A DNA stretch of 64,000 nt, from positions 62,001-126,000 of the forward strand of contig JAFULQ010000021.1 in NCBI GenBank assembly GCA_017473265.1, in the 5' to 3' direction. The DNA is from Erysipelotrichaceae bacterium (lineage in GTDB: Bacteria; Bacillota_I; Bacilli_A; Erysipelotrichales; Erysipelotrichaceae). This document shows positions 1-8,158 of the stretch, one piece after another (position 1 is the first letter of the stretch; each line of letters opens with the position of its first letter). Below the pieces are notes generated by a model. That model did not search any database. It was not told the DNA's origin and saw only the letters and a list, made by a program, of their open reading frames with translations. The position numbers and the translations under genes were made by a program.

Positions 1-31
1 CTAATACTGTTTGTCTTTTAGATAATCCCAT
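1..31 (-). CDS. 5' end of an unidentified T-box-controlled gene (partial)
   Basis: Only about ten codons lie in the window, reading M-G-L-S-K-R-Q-T-V-L. The ATG at 31 has a GGGGGAA Shine-Dalgarno at 38-44 with about 8 nt spacing; an ATG directly upstream at 34 is the alternative start. It follows the terminator of a T-box leader, so it should encode an aminoacyl-tRNA synthetase, an amino-acid biosynthesis enzyme or an amino-acid transporter. The LSKRQT-type N-terminus faintly recalls branched-chain amino acid (BrnQ-type) carriers, but ten residues cannot establish that. Product unknown. Confidence 0.6.
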   Translation of the reverse strand, partial: MGLSKRQTVL

Positions 32-53
32 CATTAATTCCCCCATTAATACA

Positions 54-81
54 CAAAAAAACACCATCCATAAGGACGATG
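54..81 (-). terminator. T-box terminator hairpin
   Basis: On the plus strand, CACCATCC (62-69), ATAA and GGACGATG (74-81) form the stem-loop, with A54-60 giving a seven-U tract on the minus strand. The GGACGAT arm is shared with the antiterminator, so the two structures exclude each other, as expected for a T-box. Confidence 0.85.
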
Positions 82-293
82 CTAAAATCGTGTTACCACC
101 TTAATTCCTAGTTTCCTAGCTCATTCACATCCAACAATGCGCATCACCTATAACGTAGCTTGACCACGGCTCACTTACTTATTTCAGTTTACTTCTCAAG
201 GATGATTTCAAATATTACTTCATTGATAATTCTCACCAACCATTATCTCTCTACAAAATCCATAATACTCTACTTATTCCTATCATCGAATAT
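54..293 (-). promoter_or_regulatory. T-box leader (tRNA-sensing antiterminator)
   Basis: Read on the minus strand, the leader contains AAGGTGGTAACACG (89-102), a variant of the T-box sequence. The antiterminator can form from AAGG/CCTT and ACGAT/ATCGT stems around a UGGUAAC bulge, whose UGGU would pair with the uncharged tRNA acceptor end. Upstream, AGAGAG and GGTTGGTGAG segments resemble the AG-bulge and distal loop of Stem I. The competing terminator is at 54-81. The specifier codon cannot be fixed by eye; GUA (Val) lies in a plausible place around GAAGUAAACUGAA. The target gene continues left of the window. Confidence 0.85.
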
Positions 294-299
294 ATTTGT

Positions 300-328
300 A
301 TATTACCTCATTTTGTTATAATTTTCAA
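300..328 (-). promoter_or_regulatory. Sigma-A-type promoter of the T-box leader
   Basis: On the minus strand, TTGAAA (323-328) and TAATAT (300-305) are separated by exactly 17 nt, giving a start near 293, just upstream of Stem I. It lies immediately after the stop codon of the minus-strand CobW-like gene. Confidence 0.7.
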
Positions 329-365
329 CAAAAGACTACTTATCTTACGATAAAGGAGTCACTAT

Positions 366-1322
366 TTAATTAAAATACACTAGCGGATCTTTTAAAGCCT
401 CACAAGAAGAAATATCCGCATTCACAAGTGAAATATAATCCATATTACTTTCATCATCATAATCCACCTGAACACGTCCTGATACAACAACCCAATCTCC
501 ATCTTCAATACCAGAAGTATCACCATCTAATACTCCAATACCAATAAATGAAGTATCATCTTCACAACAAACCATCGCATATCTACCTAAAGCAATAATT
601 GGTTTCCCAAATTGTTCTGTATGAAATGCAATACCCTTAATCGTTAATTGCTTATGTTCATATTTAGTTGGATGTTCCAAAGCATCCATATACCATAGAC
701 CATAGTCATCATCTTCAATAACTAAAGCATCTTTACTTACATCAAACGGTAAATCATCTTCAGCCAATTGATTGACATTACCATAAATATCTTCATATAT
801 GATTTGTGCATTACGATTCATTGCCTTGATATTACCACGCAAGAAACTCTTCTTAGTACTTTCATCACAACGATTGAAAATAATCATTTCCGCATGCACT
901 AATTGCTCATACATCAAAGACTTCATATTCGTCACATAATTCATAAATGTTCCAGCATCAACAGTTGCGACAATTTGAACAACCATCCAATCCAATGGCA
1001 TTTCCATATCTAAGAATTGCGTAACCGGCCAAGTACCATTAAATTCAACAATGACTCTATCAGGCGCATACATTGTATCTAATTGCTCTAAATACTCCAA
1101 TGTAACTTGTTCAAAGCTATCTACATAAACCACATCCGTATTACAATGTTTCTTTAGATATGAATGATCATACTCAACTTCACCCTCTTCGAAGCATAAT
1201 AACAAATTACGTTCACCCTCATTAAAATCAGGATCACGCAATGTATCATTAATAAATGTACTTTTACCACTTTCTAAAAAACCAGTAAACAAATACACTA
1301 AGACATTACGATCACTTAACAT
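366..1322 (-). CDS. CobW-like G3E GTPase fused to a YcgQ/DUF1980-like C-terminal domain
   Basis: A 318-residue G3E-family P-loop GTPase. The Walker A motif GFLESGKST is at about residues 14-22, and an acidic EEGEVEYD stretch occupies the position where COG0523 proteins carry metal-linked residues; the usual CXCC motif is absent. From about residue 225 the sequence (GRYAMVCCEDDTSFIGIGVL, then DGDWVVVSGRV) resembles the C-terminal domain of YcgQ/TIGR03943 proteins, partners of YcgR-type permeases linked to metal homeostasis. The start overlaps the stop of the upstream His-rich GTPase (TAATG), implying translational coupling. A role in metal delivery or sensing is inferred; the metal is unknown. 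Confidence 0.75.
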   Translation of the reverse strand: MLSDRNVLVYLFTGFLESGKSTFINDTLRDPDFNEGERNLLLCFEEGEVEYDHSYLKKHCNTDVVYVDSFEQVTLEYLEQLDTMYAPDRVIVEFNGTWPVTQFLDMEMPLDWMVVQIVATVDAGTFMNYVTNMKSLMYEQLVHAEMIIFNRCDESTKKSFLRGNIKAMNRNAQIIYEDIYGNVNQLAEDDLPFDVSKDALVIEDDDYGLWYMDALEHPTKYEHKQLTIKGIAFHTEQFGKPIIALGRYAMVCCEDDTSFIGIGVLDGDTSGIEDGDWVVVSGRVQVDYDDESNMDYISLVNADISSCEALKDPLVYFN

Positions 1323-2446
1323 TATTTAAATACCTCATGCAATCTTTCTCTATCTAAATCTGTACCAATTACACAAATACGACTCATATGACTTGCTTTA
1401 CCTTCACGAACTTCCACTTCTTCAGGAACCACATCAAAATATAACCATGTTCCATCAACCGTTTCAACAATACCTTTCGCACGAATCACATTTCCATATT
1501 GAGTAGAATTAGCCAAACCATCTAAAACCGTTTTTACAGTTTCAACATTAAATGCATTCGCTGTTTCTAAACCCCAAGTTTCAAACACTTCATCCGCATG
1601 ATGATGGTGGTGATGTCCACAACTACATTCCTCATCATGGTGATGATGTTCATGACAACAACATTCTTCTTCATGGTGATGATGTTCATGACAACAGCAT
1701 TCTTCTTCATGGTGATGATGTTCATGGCAACAACATTCCTCATCATGGTGATGATGTTCATGACAACAACATTCCTCATCATGGTGATGATGTTCATGAC
1801 AACAACATTCATGATCGTGATGATGATCTTCATGCATATCAAATACCCAATCCTCAGCATCTACTAAACGTAAAATATCATCCGCATCAAGTTTATCCCA
1901 ATCCGTAGTTACAATTTTCGCATGATCATTGTGCTCACGAATTAAAGCAATCGCTTGTTCTAATTTTTCTTGCGATACATTTTGGGTATGACTCATTAAA
2001 ATTACTTGTGCTTCTTCTAATTGATCATTATAGAACTCACCAAAATTCTTTTGGTACATCTTTACCTTTTTCGCATCAACTACTGTTAAAGTCCCATCAA
2101 TATGTAAATGCACATCATCATGTACTTTTTCAACCGCTTTAACAATATCACTCAATTTACCTACACCAGATGGTTCAATAATTACGCGATCTGGATGATA
2201 CGTATTCACTACTTCTTTTAAAGACTCTTCAAAATCTCCAACTAAACTACAACAAATACAGCCAGAATTCATTTCCTTGATTTCAATGCCAGCTTCTTTC
2301 ATAAAACCGCCATCAACACCAATTTCTCCAAATTCATTTTCTATTAATACCACTTGTTCATTCACAAATGCTTCTTTTAATAATTTCTTAATTAACGTTG
2401 TTTTTCCTGCTCCTAAAAAACCAGAAATGATATTTACTTTTGTCAT
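1322..2446 (-). CDS. COG0523/CobW-family metal-chaperone GTPase with His/Cys-rich repeat
   Basis: A 374-residue G3E GTPase with Walker A GFLGAGKTT near the N-terminus and the COG0523 zinc-binding motif CICC at about residues 63-66. A CobW C-terminal domain follows the insert. Between the domains lies a striking metal-binding tract (about residues 204-283) with five copies of a CCCHEHHHHDEE-type unit and a closing CSCGHHHHHH. The start is the ATG at 2446, preceded by AGAAGG; the longer reading lacks a ribosome binding site. The family inserts or stores Zn, Ni or Co using GTP, and the Cys content here favours a soft metal such as zinc. It is coupled to the next GTPase. No Zur-like palindrome was recognised upstream. 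Confidence 0.88.
   Translation of the reverse strand: MTKVNIISGFLGAGKTTLIKKLLKEAFVNEQVVLIENEFGEIGVDGGFMKEAGIEIKEMNSGCICCSLVGDFEESLKEVVNTYHPDRVIIEPSGVGKLSDIVKAVEKVHDDVHLHIDGTLTVVDAKKVKMYQKNFGEFYNDQLEEAQVILMSHTQNVSQEKLEQAIALIREHNDHAKIVTTDWDKLDADDILRLVDAEDWVFDMHEDHHHDHECCCHEHHHHDEECCCHEHHHHDEECCCHEHHHHEEECCCHEHHHHEEECCCHEHHHHDEECSCGHHHHHHADEVFETWGLETANAFNVETVKTVLDGLANSTQYGNVIRAKGIVETVDGTWLYFDVVPEEVEVREGKASHMSRICVIGTDLDRERLHEVFK
1628..1807. repeat. Five in-frame 36-bp tandem repeats encoding the His/Cys metal-binding tract
   Basis: Five consecutive 36-bp units, each encoding CCCHEHHHHDEE or the variant with EEE, sit head to tail without spacers. Unit sequences differ at only a few positions (for example CATCATGG versus TCTTCATGG, and CAACA versus CAGCA), which points to recent expansion by slippage or unequal exchange. 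Confidence 0.95.
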
Positions 2447-2556
2447 AAACAAACCTTCTTTCTGTAAACTAGTATACCACAAAAGATTATTACAAGCATA
2501 TTAGATGAATAAACCTAAATGCATTGTTACAATATAATCAAAGAAAGGATGATTAT

Positions 2557-3096
2557 ATGAAACATATCGTTATTCTAGTAGGATCTTTACGAAAAGATTC
2601 CTTTAACAAGCAATTAGCTACAATAATTAAAAATAAACTACAACATATCCATGTTGAAATCGTAAATCTAAATAAAATTCCATTTTTTAATGAAGATGAA
2701 GAATTTCCAACACCAATACAAGTAAAAATGATTCGTAATGCCATCAAAAAAGCAGACGGTATTTGGATTATTTCACCAGAATATAATGGAGAAATACCAG
2801 GTGTATTAAAAAATGCATTAGACTGGTTAAGTAGACCTGAAATTAAAAATGATTGGGAAACAGGTTCCGTATTAAAAAACAAAGCAGTTACTATATCATC
2901 AGTAGCGGGTAGAAGCAAAGGACTTCATGTACGAACAGCTTTATCTAAACTATTACAAAGATTAGGTATGAATAATGTATACGATTTAGGAACAGGATTT
3001 TCATTCAATCAACAAACATTCGAATTATCCAAAGAAGATGACCAACTCCTTCAACAACAAATTCAAACATTCATTGAACCACATAAAAACAGCTGA
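2557..3096 (+). CDS. NADPH-dependent FMN reductase family protein
   Basis: A 179-residue flavodoxin-fold protein. The N-terminal GSLRKDSFNK matches the phosphate-binding loop of the FMN_red family and SPEYNGEIPGVLKNALDW is the conserved flavin-binding block. Such enzymes reduce FMN, quinones or azo compounds with NAD(P)H in the cytoplasm. The start at 2557 follows AAAGGA; an in-frame upstream ATG (2524) has no ribosome binding site. It is monocistronic, divergent from the GTPase pair and convergent with asd across a terminator. The physiological substrate cannot be deduced. Confidence 0.88.
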   Translation: MKHIVILVGSLRKDSFNKQLATIIKNKLQHIHVEIVNLNKIPFFNEDEEFPTPIQVKMIRNAIKKADGIWIISPEYNGEIPGVLKNALDWLSRPEIKNDWETGSVLKNKAVTISSVAGRSKGLHVRTALSKLLQRLGMNNVYDLGTGFSFNQQTFELSKEDDQLLQQQIQTFIEPHKNS

Positions 3097-3116
3097 TAAC
3101 TCAGCTGTCTTTTTTT
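3089..3116 (+). terminator. Intrinsic terminator after the FMN reductase
   Basis: ACAGCTGA-TAAC-TCAGCTGT followed by CTTTTTTT. The stop codon TGA (3094-3096) lies inside the left arm. It separates the gene from the convergent asd. Confidence 0.9.
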
Positions 3117-4098
3117 AATTCATTAATAACTCCATAATTTGAATCGCATTGGTTGCGGCACCTTTACGAACTTGATCTCCACAACACCAAAGAACAATAC
3201 TTCTATCTGCACTAATATCCTTATGAATACGTCCAACCTTAACTAAATCTTGATTTGTTGTATCTAATGGTGTTGGATATGGTTCCATAAGTTCAACACC
3301 CTTCGCTTTTTCCAATAATTCCTTCACTTCATCTACTTCCATTTCTCTTGTAAGTTCAAGAGTCATACTAATAGAATGAGATTGAATCACTGGAACACGT
3401 ACACAAGTACAGTTCACTTTCAAATCAGGACTATTTAAAATCTTACGAGATTCATTTTGGAATTTCATTTCTTCAGAAGTATATCCCAATTCATTTTCAC
3501 TACCGATTTGAGGAATCAAATTACATACAATTTGTCTAGCAAATGCTTGCGGTACAATTTCATTATTTAAATACAAATCTTCTAACTGTTTTAATAACTC
3601 ATTCATCCCCGCAATACCCGCACCACTTACTGCTTGATAGGTTGATGCTACAATTCTTTGAATCGGATTCAAACGATGAATTGGAGCAATTGCTGTTAAA
3701 CCAATGATTGTTACACAGTTAGGATTCGCAATAATTCCTTGATGAACATATACATGTTCAGGATTGACTTCAGGTACTACCAAAGGTACATTTGGATCCA
3801 ATCTAAAAGCACTACTATTATCAATATAAATCGCACCCGCTTCTTTAATAAATGGCGCAAAATATTTTGACATATCATTACCAACAGCGCCTAAAACAAA
3901 ATCCAATCCTTCAAAAGACGTTTCAGTTGCTTCCTCAACAACCAAAGTTTCACCATTAAAAGTAAATTCTTTACCTACACTACGTTTACTAGCTAATAAT
4001 CGTAATTCTACAGGTAATTGCTTTTCTTCCATCACTTTAAGCATCATTTGACCAACAACACCTGTAGCTCCTAAAATACCAACTTTATATGTTTTCAT
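3115..4098 (-). CDS. asd: Aspartate-semialdehyde dehydrogenase
   Basis: A 327-residue enzyme that reduces L-aspartyl-4-phosphate to aspartate semialdehyde with NADPH, the branch point to lysine, threonine and methionine. GILGATGVVG at residues 7-16 is the dinucleotide fold; the catalytic cysteine is C128 in NPNCVT. Length is normal for the family. It is the last gene of the minus-strand hom-lysC-asd operon, 9 bp downstream of lysC, with an AGGAGA-type ribosome binding site in the gap. Confidence 0.97.
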   Translation of the reverse strand: MKTYKVGILGATGVVGQMMLKVMEEKQLPVELRLLASKRSVGKEFTFNGETLVVEEATETSFEGLDFVLGAVGNDMSKYFAPFIKEAGAIYIDNSSAFRLDPNVPLVVPEVNPEHVYVHQGIIANPNCVTIIGLTAIAPIHRLNPIQRIVASTYQAVSGAGIAGMNELLKQLEDLYLNNEIVPQAFARQIVCNLIPQIGSENELGYTSEEMKFQNESRKILNSPDLKVNCTCVRVPVIQSHSISMTLELTREMEVDEVKELLEKAKGVELMEPYPTPLDTTNQDLVKVGRIHKDISADRSIVLWCCGDQVRKGAATNAIQIMELLMN

Positions 4099-4107
4099 GA
4101 TATTCTC

Positions 4108-5415
4108 CTAACTAAATTCATTATAAATAACTTGAATCGCTTTCTTGAAATCTTCATTTTCAACACCAACGATAATATTAATTTCATCACTACCTTGGGC
4201 AATCATACGAATATTGATATCATGATCCCCTAAGGTTTTAAATACACGACCACTCATACCACATTGGCTAGCCATATTACGACCAACAACCGCAATCAAT
4301 GAAATATTACCCGTAATCTTAATAGAATCTGTTTGACATACTTGTTTAAGTTCACTAGCAATATCATACATACATCTTTCAATACTACTTGTCGCTACAA
4401 CAATTGAGAAGTTATCAATACCACTAGGTACATGTTCAACTGATACATTATACTTTTCAAACACTTCCAACGCTTTACGTAAGATACCAATTTCATTACT
4501 CGAATTATGACGATACATTGTAAATACTGTAAAATCACGCTTACCTGAAATACCAGTAATCTTTTGAGATTTTGGTTCATTTTCAACTATATCTACAATT
4601 TTAGTACCTGGATCATCTGGTGCATTGGTATTTTTAATCATAATTGGAATATTCGCTTCTTTAACAGGGAATATTGCATCTTCATGTAATACATTCGCAC
4701 CCATATAAGACAATTCTCTAAGTTCACTATAGGTAATAACTTCAATCCATTTCGGATTATCAATAATTCGAGGATCCGCCATCAAAATACCAGAGACATC
4801 CGTCCAGTTTTCATAAACTTCCGCATCCAAAGCTTTCGCAACAATACTACCTGTAATATCACTACCACCACGACTCATAACGCGTACACTACCATCAGGT
4901 AAAGCACCATAGAAACCTGGGATCACCATCTTTCCATATTGCGCATACTTTTGACGAATCGCACGTTCACTTTCTTCCATATCTAATTTACCATTGTAAC
5001 TAAAGCGAATAACATCTTTCGCATCGACAAAAGCAAATCCTAAATATTCTGCCATTAATAAGCTCGTTAAATATTCTCCTCGAGAAACTAAATAATCTTG
5101 AGAAATACCCTTTTTCAACTCTTTATACAATTTTTCTAATTCTGCTTCAATATCATAAGTTAAACCTAGTTCCTCTTTAATATTCACAAACTTTTCAACT
5201 AAGACCTTATATAAATGTTCAAATGATACTGAATACTGAATATGAGCAAATAACAAATATAACAAATCCGTTACCTTATTATCTTCACTATTCTTCTTCC
5301 CAACCGCACTACTAATCACAATTTGACGGTCTGGATTACTCTCTATAATATGCTTAACCTTTTTAAATTGTTCGCTACTAGCGACAGAACTTCCCCCAAA
5401 TTTAGTAACAATCAT
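4108..5415 (-). CDS. lysC: Aspartate kinase (monofunctional, two ACT domains)
   Basis: A 435-residue kinase that phosphorylates aspartate, the first step of the pathway. KFGGSS at residues 5-10 is the kinase signature and SRGGSDITGS in the middle is the aspartate/ATP-binding block. The C-terminal part (from about residue 290) looks like two tandem ACT domains with GISGKRDFTV and IAVVGRNMAS starts, so allosteric control by threonine or lysine is likely. The length resembles the YclM/aspartokinase III class rather than the alpha/beta two-start type. It sits between hom and asd. Confidence 0.95.
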   Translation of the reverse strand: MIVTKFGGSSVASSEQFKKVKHIIESNPDRQIVISSAVGKKNSEDNKVTDLLYLLFAHIQYSVSFEHLYKVLVEKFVNIKEELGLTYDIEAELEKLYKELKKGISQDYLVSRGEYLTSLLMAEYLGFAFVDAKDVIRFSYNGKLDMEESERAIRQKYAQYGKMVIPGFYGALPDGSVRVMSRGGSDITGSIVAKALDAEVYENWTDVSGILMADPRIIDNPKWIEVITYSELRELSYMGANVLHEDAIFPVKEANIPIMIKNTNAPDDPGTKIVDIVENEPKSQKITGISGKRDFTVFTMYRHNSSNEIGILRKALEVFEKYNVSVEHVPSGIDNFSIVVATSSIERCMYDIASELKQVCQTDSIKITGNISLIAVVGRNMASQCGMSGRVFKTLGDHDINIRMIAQGSDEINIIVGVENEDFKKAIQVIYNEFS

Positions 5416-5424
5416 ACAAATCCC

Positions 5425-6576
5425 CTATCTTACTACTGCATAGAAGAAAGAATTATCTTTCTTACTTGCTTCATTTACTAATTGACACTTCGTTTCATTA
5501 TCCAAATCCATGGTCCAACCATAATAACGATGACCAACTTGTTCTTTACGAACTAAATAAGCATCAAATACATCCAATCCTTCTTCACTAGTACAAATAC
5601 ATAAACGAGTATTTGATAAAGAATCATCATACGTCAATTCTTTTTCCATTTGAATATTTGACCATTTTTCTTCATATACATCTAAAATATCTTGTACTAC
5701 CGCATTCGCAGTTGGATAACGACCAGCACCTTGACCAACTAATTGTAACACACCTAAAGTATCATGGTACAAAATAGTTAAATTATGGTTAACACTTACA
5801 CAGGCTGGTTGTGTGGTTTGTTCAAATAAAGTTGGTTCAACACTACCAAAATATTTACCATCTTCAACAAAACTAGTCGCAAAATAACGACATCTAAATC
5901 CATACTTTTCAAAATATAAAATATCAGATAATTGAATATTACGCATACTAGCTAAAGTAAATTTCGTCATATCCACTACCGTTTTATAAGCTATACTACT
6001 AGAAATCATTAGTTTTCTTTGAATATCATATCCATCTACATCACTACTTGGATCACTTTCGGCATAGCCCAAACTTTGTGCTTCTTTTAAAATTTTACTA
6101 TATTCTTCATGACGCGTATGCATTTGATCAAAGATATAATTAGTCGTTCCATTAAAAATACCTTCAATACGATAGACATTTCCAATTCTAACTTGTTGTA
6201 ATAAGGAATGAATCCAAGGAATACCTCCACCAACACTTGCTTCTAAGCGTAACTGTACATGATGTTCTTTAGCCAATGTTAATAGTTCTTCATAATGAGC
6301 TGCCATCACTGCTTTATTACTTGTTACAACATGTTTTCCTCTAAGTAAAGATTCTTTAATACAATGATAAGGGAAATCAATACCTCCCATCATTTCAACT
6401 ACACAATCAACACTTTCATCATTTAAAATATCTTGAATATCTAAGGTTGCTACAGCTAATGGACATTCTTCTAAATTTCTAACCAATATATGTTTAATAT
6501 TTATTCTAGAATCATTGGTAAACATTTCTACAACACCTTTACCAACTACCCCATATCCTAGACATGCTATATTCAT
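5425..6576 (-). CDS. hom: Homoserine dehydrogenase
   Basis: A 383-residue NAD(P)-dependent enzyme converting aspartate semialdehyde to homoserine. GYGVVGKGVV near the N-terminus is the nucleotide-binding fold; TSNKAVMA and GIFNGTTNYI with SDPSSDVDGYD are the substrate-binding and catalytic signatures. The C-terminal stretch after about residue 300 is short and may be a reduced ACT domain. The ATG at 6576 is preceded by GAGGTG; a GTG three codons upstream is part of that Shine-Dalgarno. First gene of the minus-strand operon. Confidence 0.96.
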   Translation of the reverse strand: MNIACLGYGVVGKGVVEMFTNDSRINIKHILVRNLEECPLAVATLDIQDILNDESVDCVVEMMGGIDFPYHCIKESLLRGKHVVTSNKAVMAAHYEELLTLAKEHHVQLRLEASVGGGIPWIHSLLQQVRIGNVYRIEGIFNGTTNYIFDQMHTRHEEYSKILKEAQSLGYAESDPSSDVDGYDIQRKLMISSSIAYKTVVDMTKFTLASMRNIQLSDILYFEKYGFRCRYFATSFVEDGKYFGSVEPTLFEQTTQPACVSVNHNLTILYHDTLGVLQLVGQGAGRYPTANAVVQDILDVYEEKWSNIQMEKELTYDDSLSNTRLCICTSEEGLDVFDAYLVRKEQVGHRYYGWTMDLDNETKCQLVNEASKKDNSFFYAVVR

Positions 6577-6599
6577 ATAATTCACCTCTGTTTTTGTAT

Positions 6600-6635
6600 G
6601 AAATACACTTGTATTTCCACGAGATACATTGTATC
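6600..6635. promoter_or_regulatory. Palindromic operator-like sites between divergent thr operons
   Basis: Two inverted repeats lie in this short control region: GAAATAC-ACTT-GTATTTC (6600-6617) and the odd palindrome GATACA-T-TGTATC (6623-6635). They share the half-site TTGTAT/ATACAA, which also occurs at 6594-6599. The natural candidate ligand is the HTH-ACT protein encoded at the end of the thrC operon, a relative of B. subtilis ThrR (PheB), reported to repress threonine biosynthesis genes. The link is inference. Confidence 0.6.
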
Positions 6636-6637
6636 AT
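6609..6637 (+). promoter_or_regulatory. Candidate promoter of thrC-thrB-ACT regulator
   Basis: TTGTAT (6609-6614) and TATCAT (6632-6637) are separated by 17 nt. The spacer and -10 include the palindrome GATACATTGTATC, so a bound regulator would block this promoter and the divergent hom promoter at once. Confidence 0.55.
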
Positions 6638-6657
6638 AGATGAATAGAAGTAAACAA
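6628..6657 (-). promoter_or_regulatory. Candidate promoter of hom-lysC-asd
   Basis: On the minus strand, TTGTTT (6652-6657) and TACAAT (6628-6633) are 18 nt apart. The -10 element overlaps the palindrome at 6623-6635. Assigned by eye; moderate confidence. Confidence 0.5.
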
Positions 6658-6670
6658 GGGGGAATTGTTT

Positions 6671-8158
6671 ATGAAAACATATCACAGTACTAGAAATTTA
6701 CATAATCAAGCAAGCTTCCATGAAGCGGTTTTACAAGGAATCGCTAGTGATGGAGGCTTATTTGTTAAAGATGATATTGCAAAAGACAAAATAGATTTAG
6801 CTACATTATTACATGCATCGTATCAAGAAATGGCGATTGCCGTGTTATCTAAATTCTTAGATGATTTTTCAAATGAACAAATAGAGCAATGTGTCTACAA
6901 TGCGTATACTACAAATTTTGACACAGCTGAAATTACACCATTAGTCAAAGTTGGAAAACATCATGTTTTAGAATTATTTCATGGACCTACTTGTGCATTT
7001 AAAGACATTGCATTACAAATTCTTCCACAATTTATGCAAACAGCATTACAAATGGAGCCAAATCACAAAGATATTGTCATCCTAACAGCAACTAGTGGTG
7101 ATACTGGAAAAGCCGCACTAGAAGGCTTTAAAGACGTTGATAAGATAAAAATCATAGTATTCTACCCTTATCAATTAGTAAGTGAAATGCAAGAAAGACA
7201 AATGATTACCACAACTGGTAAAAACACTGCAGTCATTTCCTTACATGGCAATTTTGATGATTGTCAAAGAATCGTAAAACAAGCATTCGCAAACAATGAA
7301 TTGGTCAATGAATTAAACAACATGAACTACCAATTCTCAAGCGCAAACTCTATTAACATTGGTAGATTATGTCCACAAATTACTTACTATTTCTACAGTT
7401 ATATGCAACTAGTAAAAAATAACGAAATCCAATTATACGATAAAGTAAACTTCGTTATTCCTACAGGTAACTTTGGAAATATTTTAGCAGGATACTATGC
7501 AAAATTATTAGGATTACCAATTCACAAATTAATTTGTGCATCCAATAGCAATCATATCCTAACAGACTTTATCTCTACTGGTATTTATGACCGTAATCGC
7601 AACTTAGAAAAAACGATATCTCCATCAATGGATATCTTAATTTCAAGTAATCTAGAACGATTATTATACGAATTACATCCAAATACAGAAGATATTGCCA
7701 AATGGATGAAACAATTAAATGAAAATGGAAGATACGAAATTCCACAAGAACTATTAGATAAAATTCAAGACATATTCTATTGTGGCTATGCAAATGATGA
7801 TGAATGTAAACAAACTATCAATTACAATTACGAAGCAAATAACTATGTCATGGATACCCATACATCATGTGCAGCTAAAGTATTAGAAGACTATCTAAAA
7901 GATACAAATGATACACATAAATCAATTATCTTATCAACAGCATCTTGTTACAAATTCTCAAAAGATGTTCTTTCTGCACTAGATGATCAACCATATCCAT
8001 CTGAATGGGAATATATGAACAAACTACAACAAGTATCTAAACAACCTATTAGTGAAAATCTATCAAAACTAAAAGAAATGCCTATTCTTCATCATAATCA
8101 AACAACAAAAGAAGACGCATTCGATACGATTTTATCTATCATAAAGGAGAAATTCTAA
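6671..8158 (+). CDS. thrC: Threonine synthase
   Basis: A 495-residue PLP enzyme that converts O-phosphohomoserine to threonine. FHGPTCAFKDIALQ carries the PLP lysine, and LTATSGDTGKAAL is the phosphate-binding region; PTGNFGNILAGYYAK is the conserved C-terminal glycine-rich loop. The length fits the longer fungal/E. coli-like class of threonine synthase. The start is the ATG at 6671 with GGGGGA upstream; a TTG two codons earlier is disfavoured. The stop overlaps the thrB start (TAATG). Confidence 0.96.
   Translation: MKTYHSTRNLHNQASFHEAVLQGIASDGGLFVKDDIAKDKIDLATLLHASYQEMAIAVLSKFLDDFSNEQIEQCVYNAYTTNFDTAEITPLVKVGKHHVLELFHGPTCAFKDIALQILPQFMQTALQMEPNHKDIVILTATSGDTGKAALEGFKDVDKIKIIVFYPYQLVSEMQERQMITTTGKNTAVISLHGNFDDCQRIVKQAFANNELVNELNNMNYQFSSANSINIGRLCPQITYYFYSYMQLVKNNEIQLYDKVNFVIPTGNFGNILAGYYAKLLGLPIHKLICASNSNHILTDFISTGIYDRNRNLEKTISPSMDILISSNLERLLYELHPNTEDIAKWMKQLNENGRYEIPQELLDKIQDIFYCGYANDDECKQTINYNYEANNYVMDTHTSCAAKVLEDYLKDTNDTHKSIILSTASCYKFSKDVLSALDDQPYPSEWEYMNKLQQVSKQPISENLSKLKEMPILHHNQTTKEDAFDTILSIIKEKF

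Noticed and set aside
1628-1807. Array of 36-bp direct repeats, the length typical of CRISPR repeats
   Set aside because: There are no spacers; units abut head to tail and encode an in-frame His/Cys tract of a GTPase. No cas gene is present.
1552-1908. Plus-strand open frames across the His-rich repeat
   Set aside because: They are low-complexity mirror frames of the COG0523 gene, without ribosome binding sites or known domains.
2447-2556. Zur or other metal-regulator operator upstream of the COG0523 gene
   Set aside because: No convincing palindrome was found in the intergenic region.
6577-6670. Lysine riboswitch or T-box for the hom/thrC operons
   Set aside because: The divergent intergenic region is under 100 bp and holds promoters and palindromes, with no room for such leaders.
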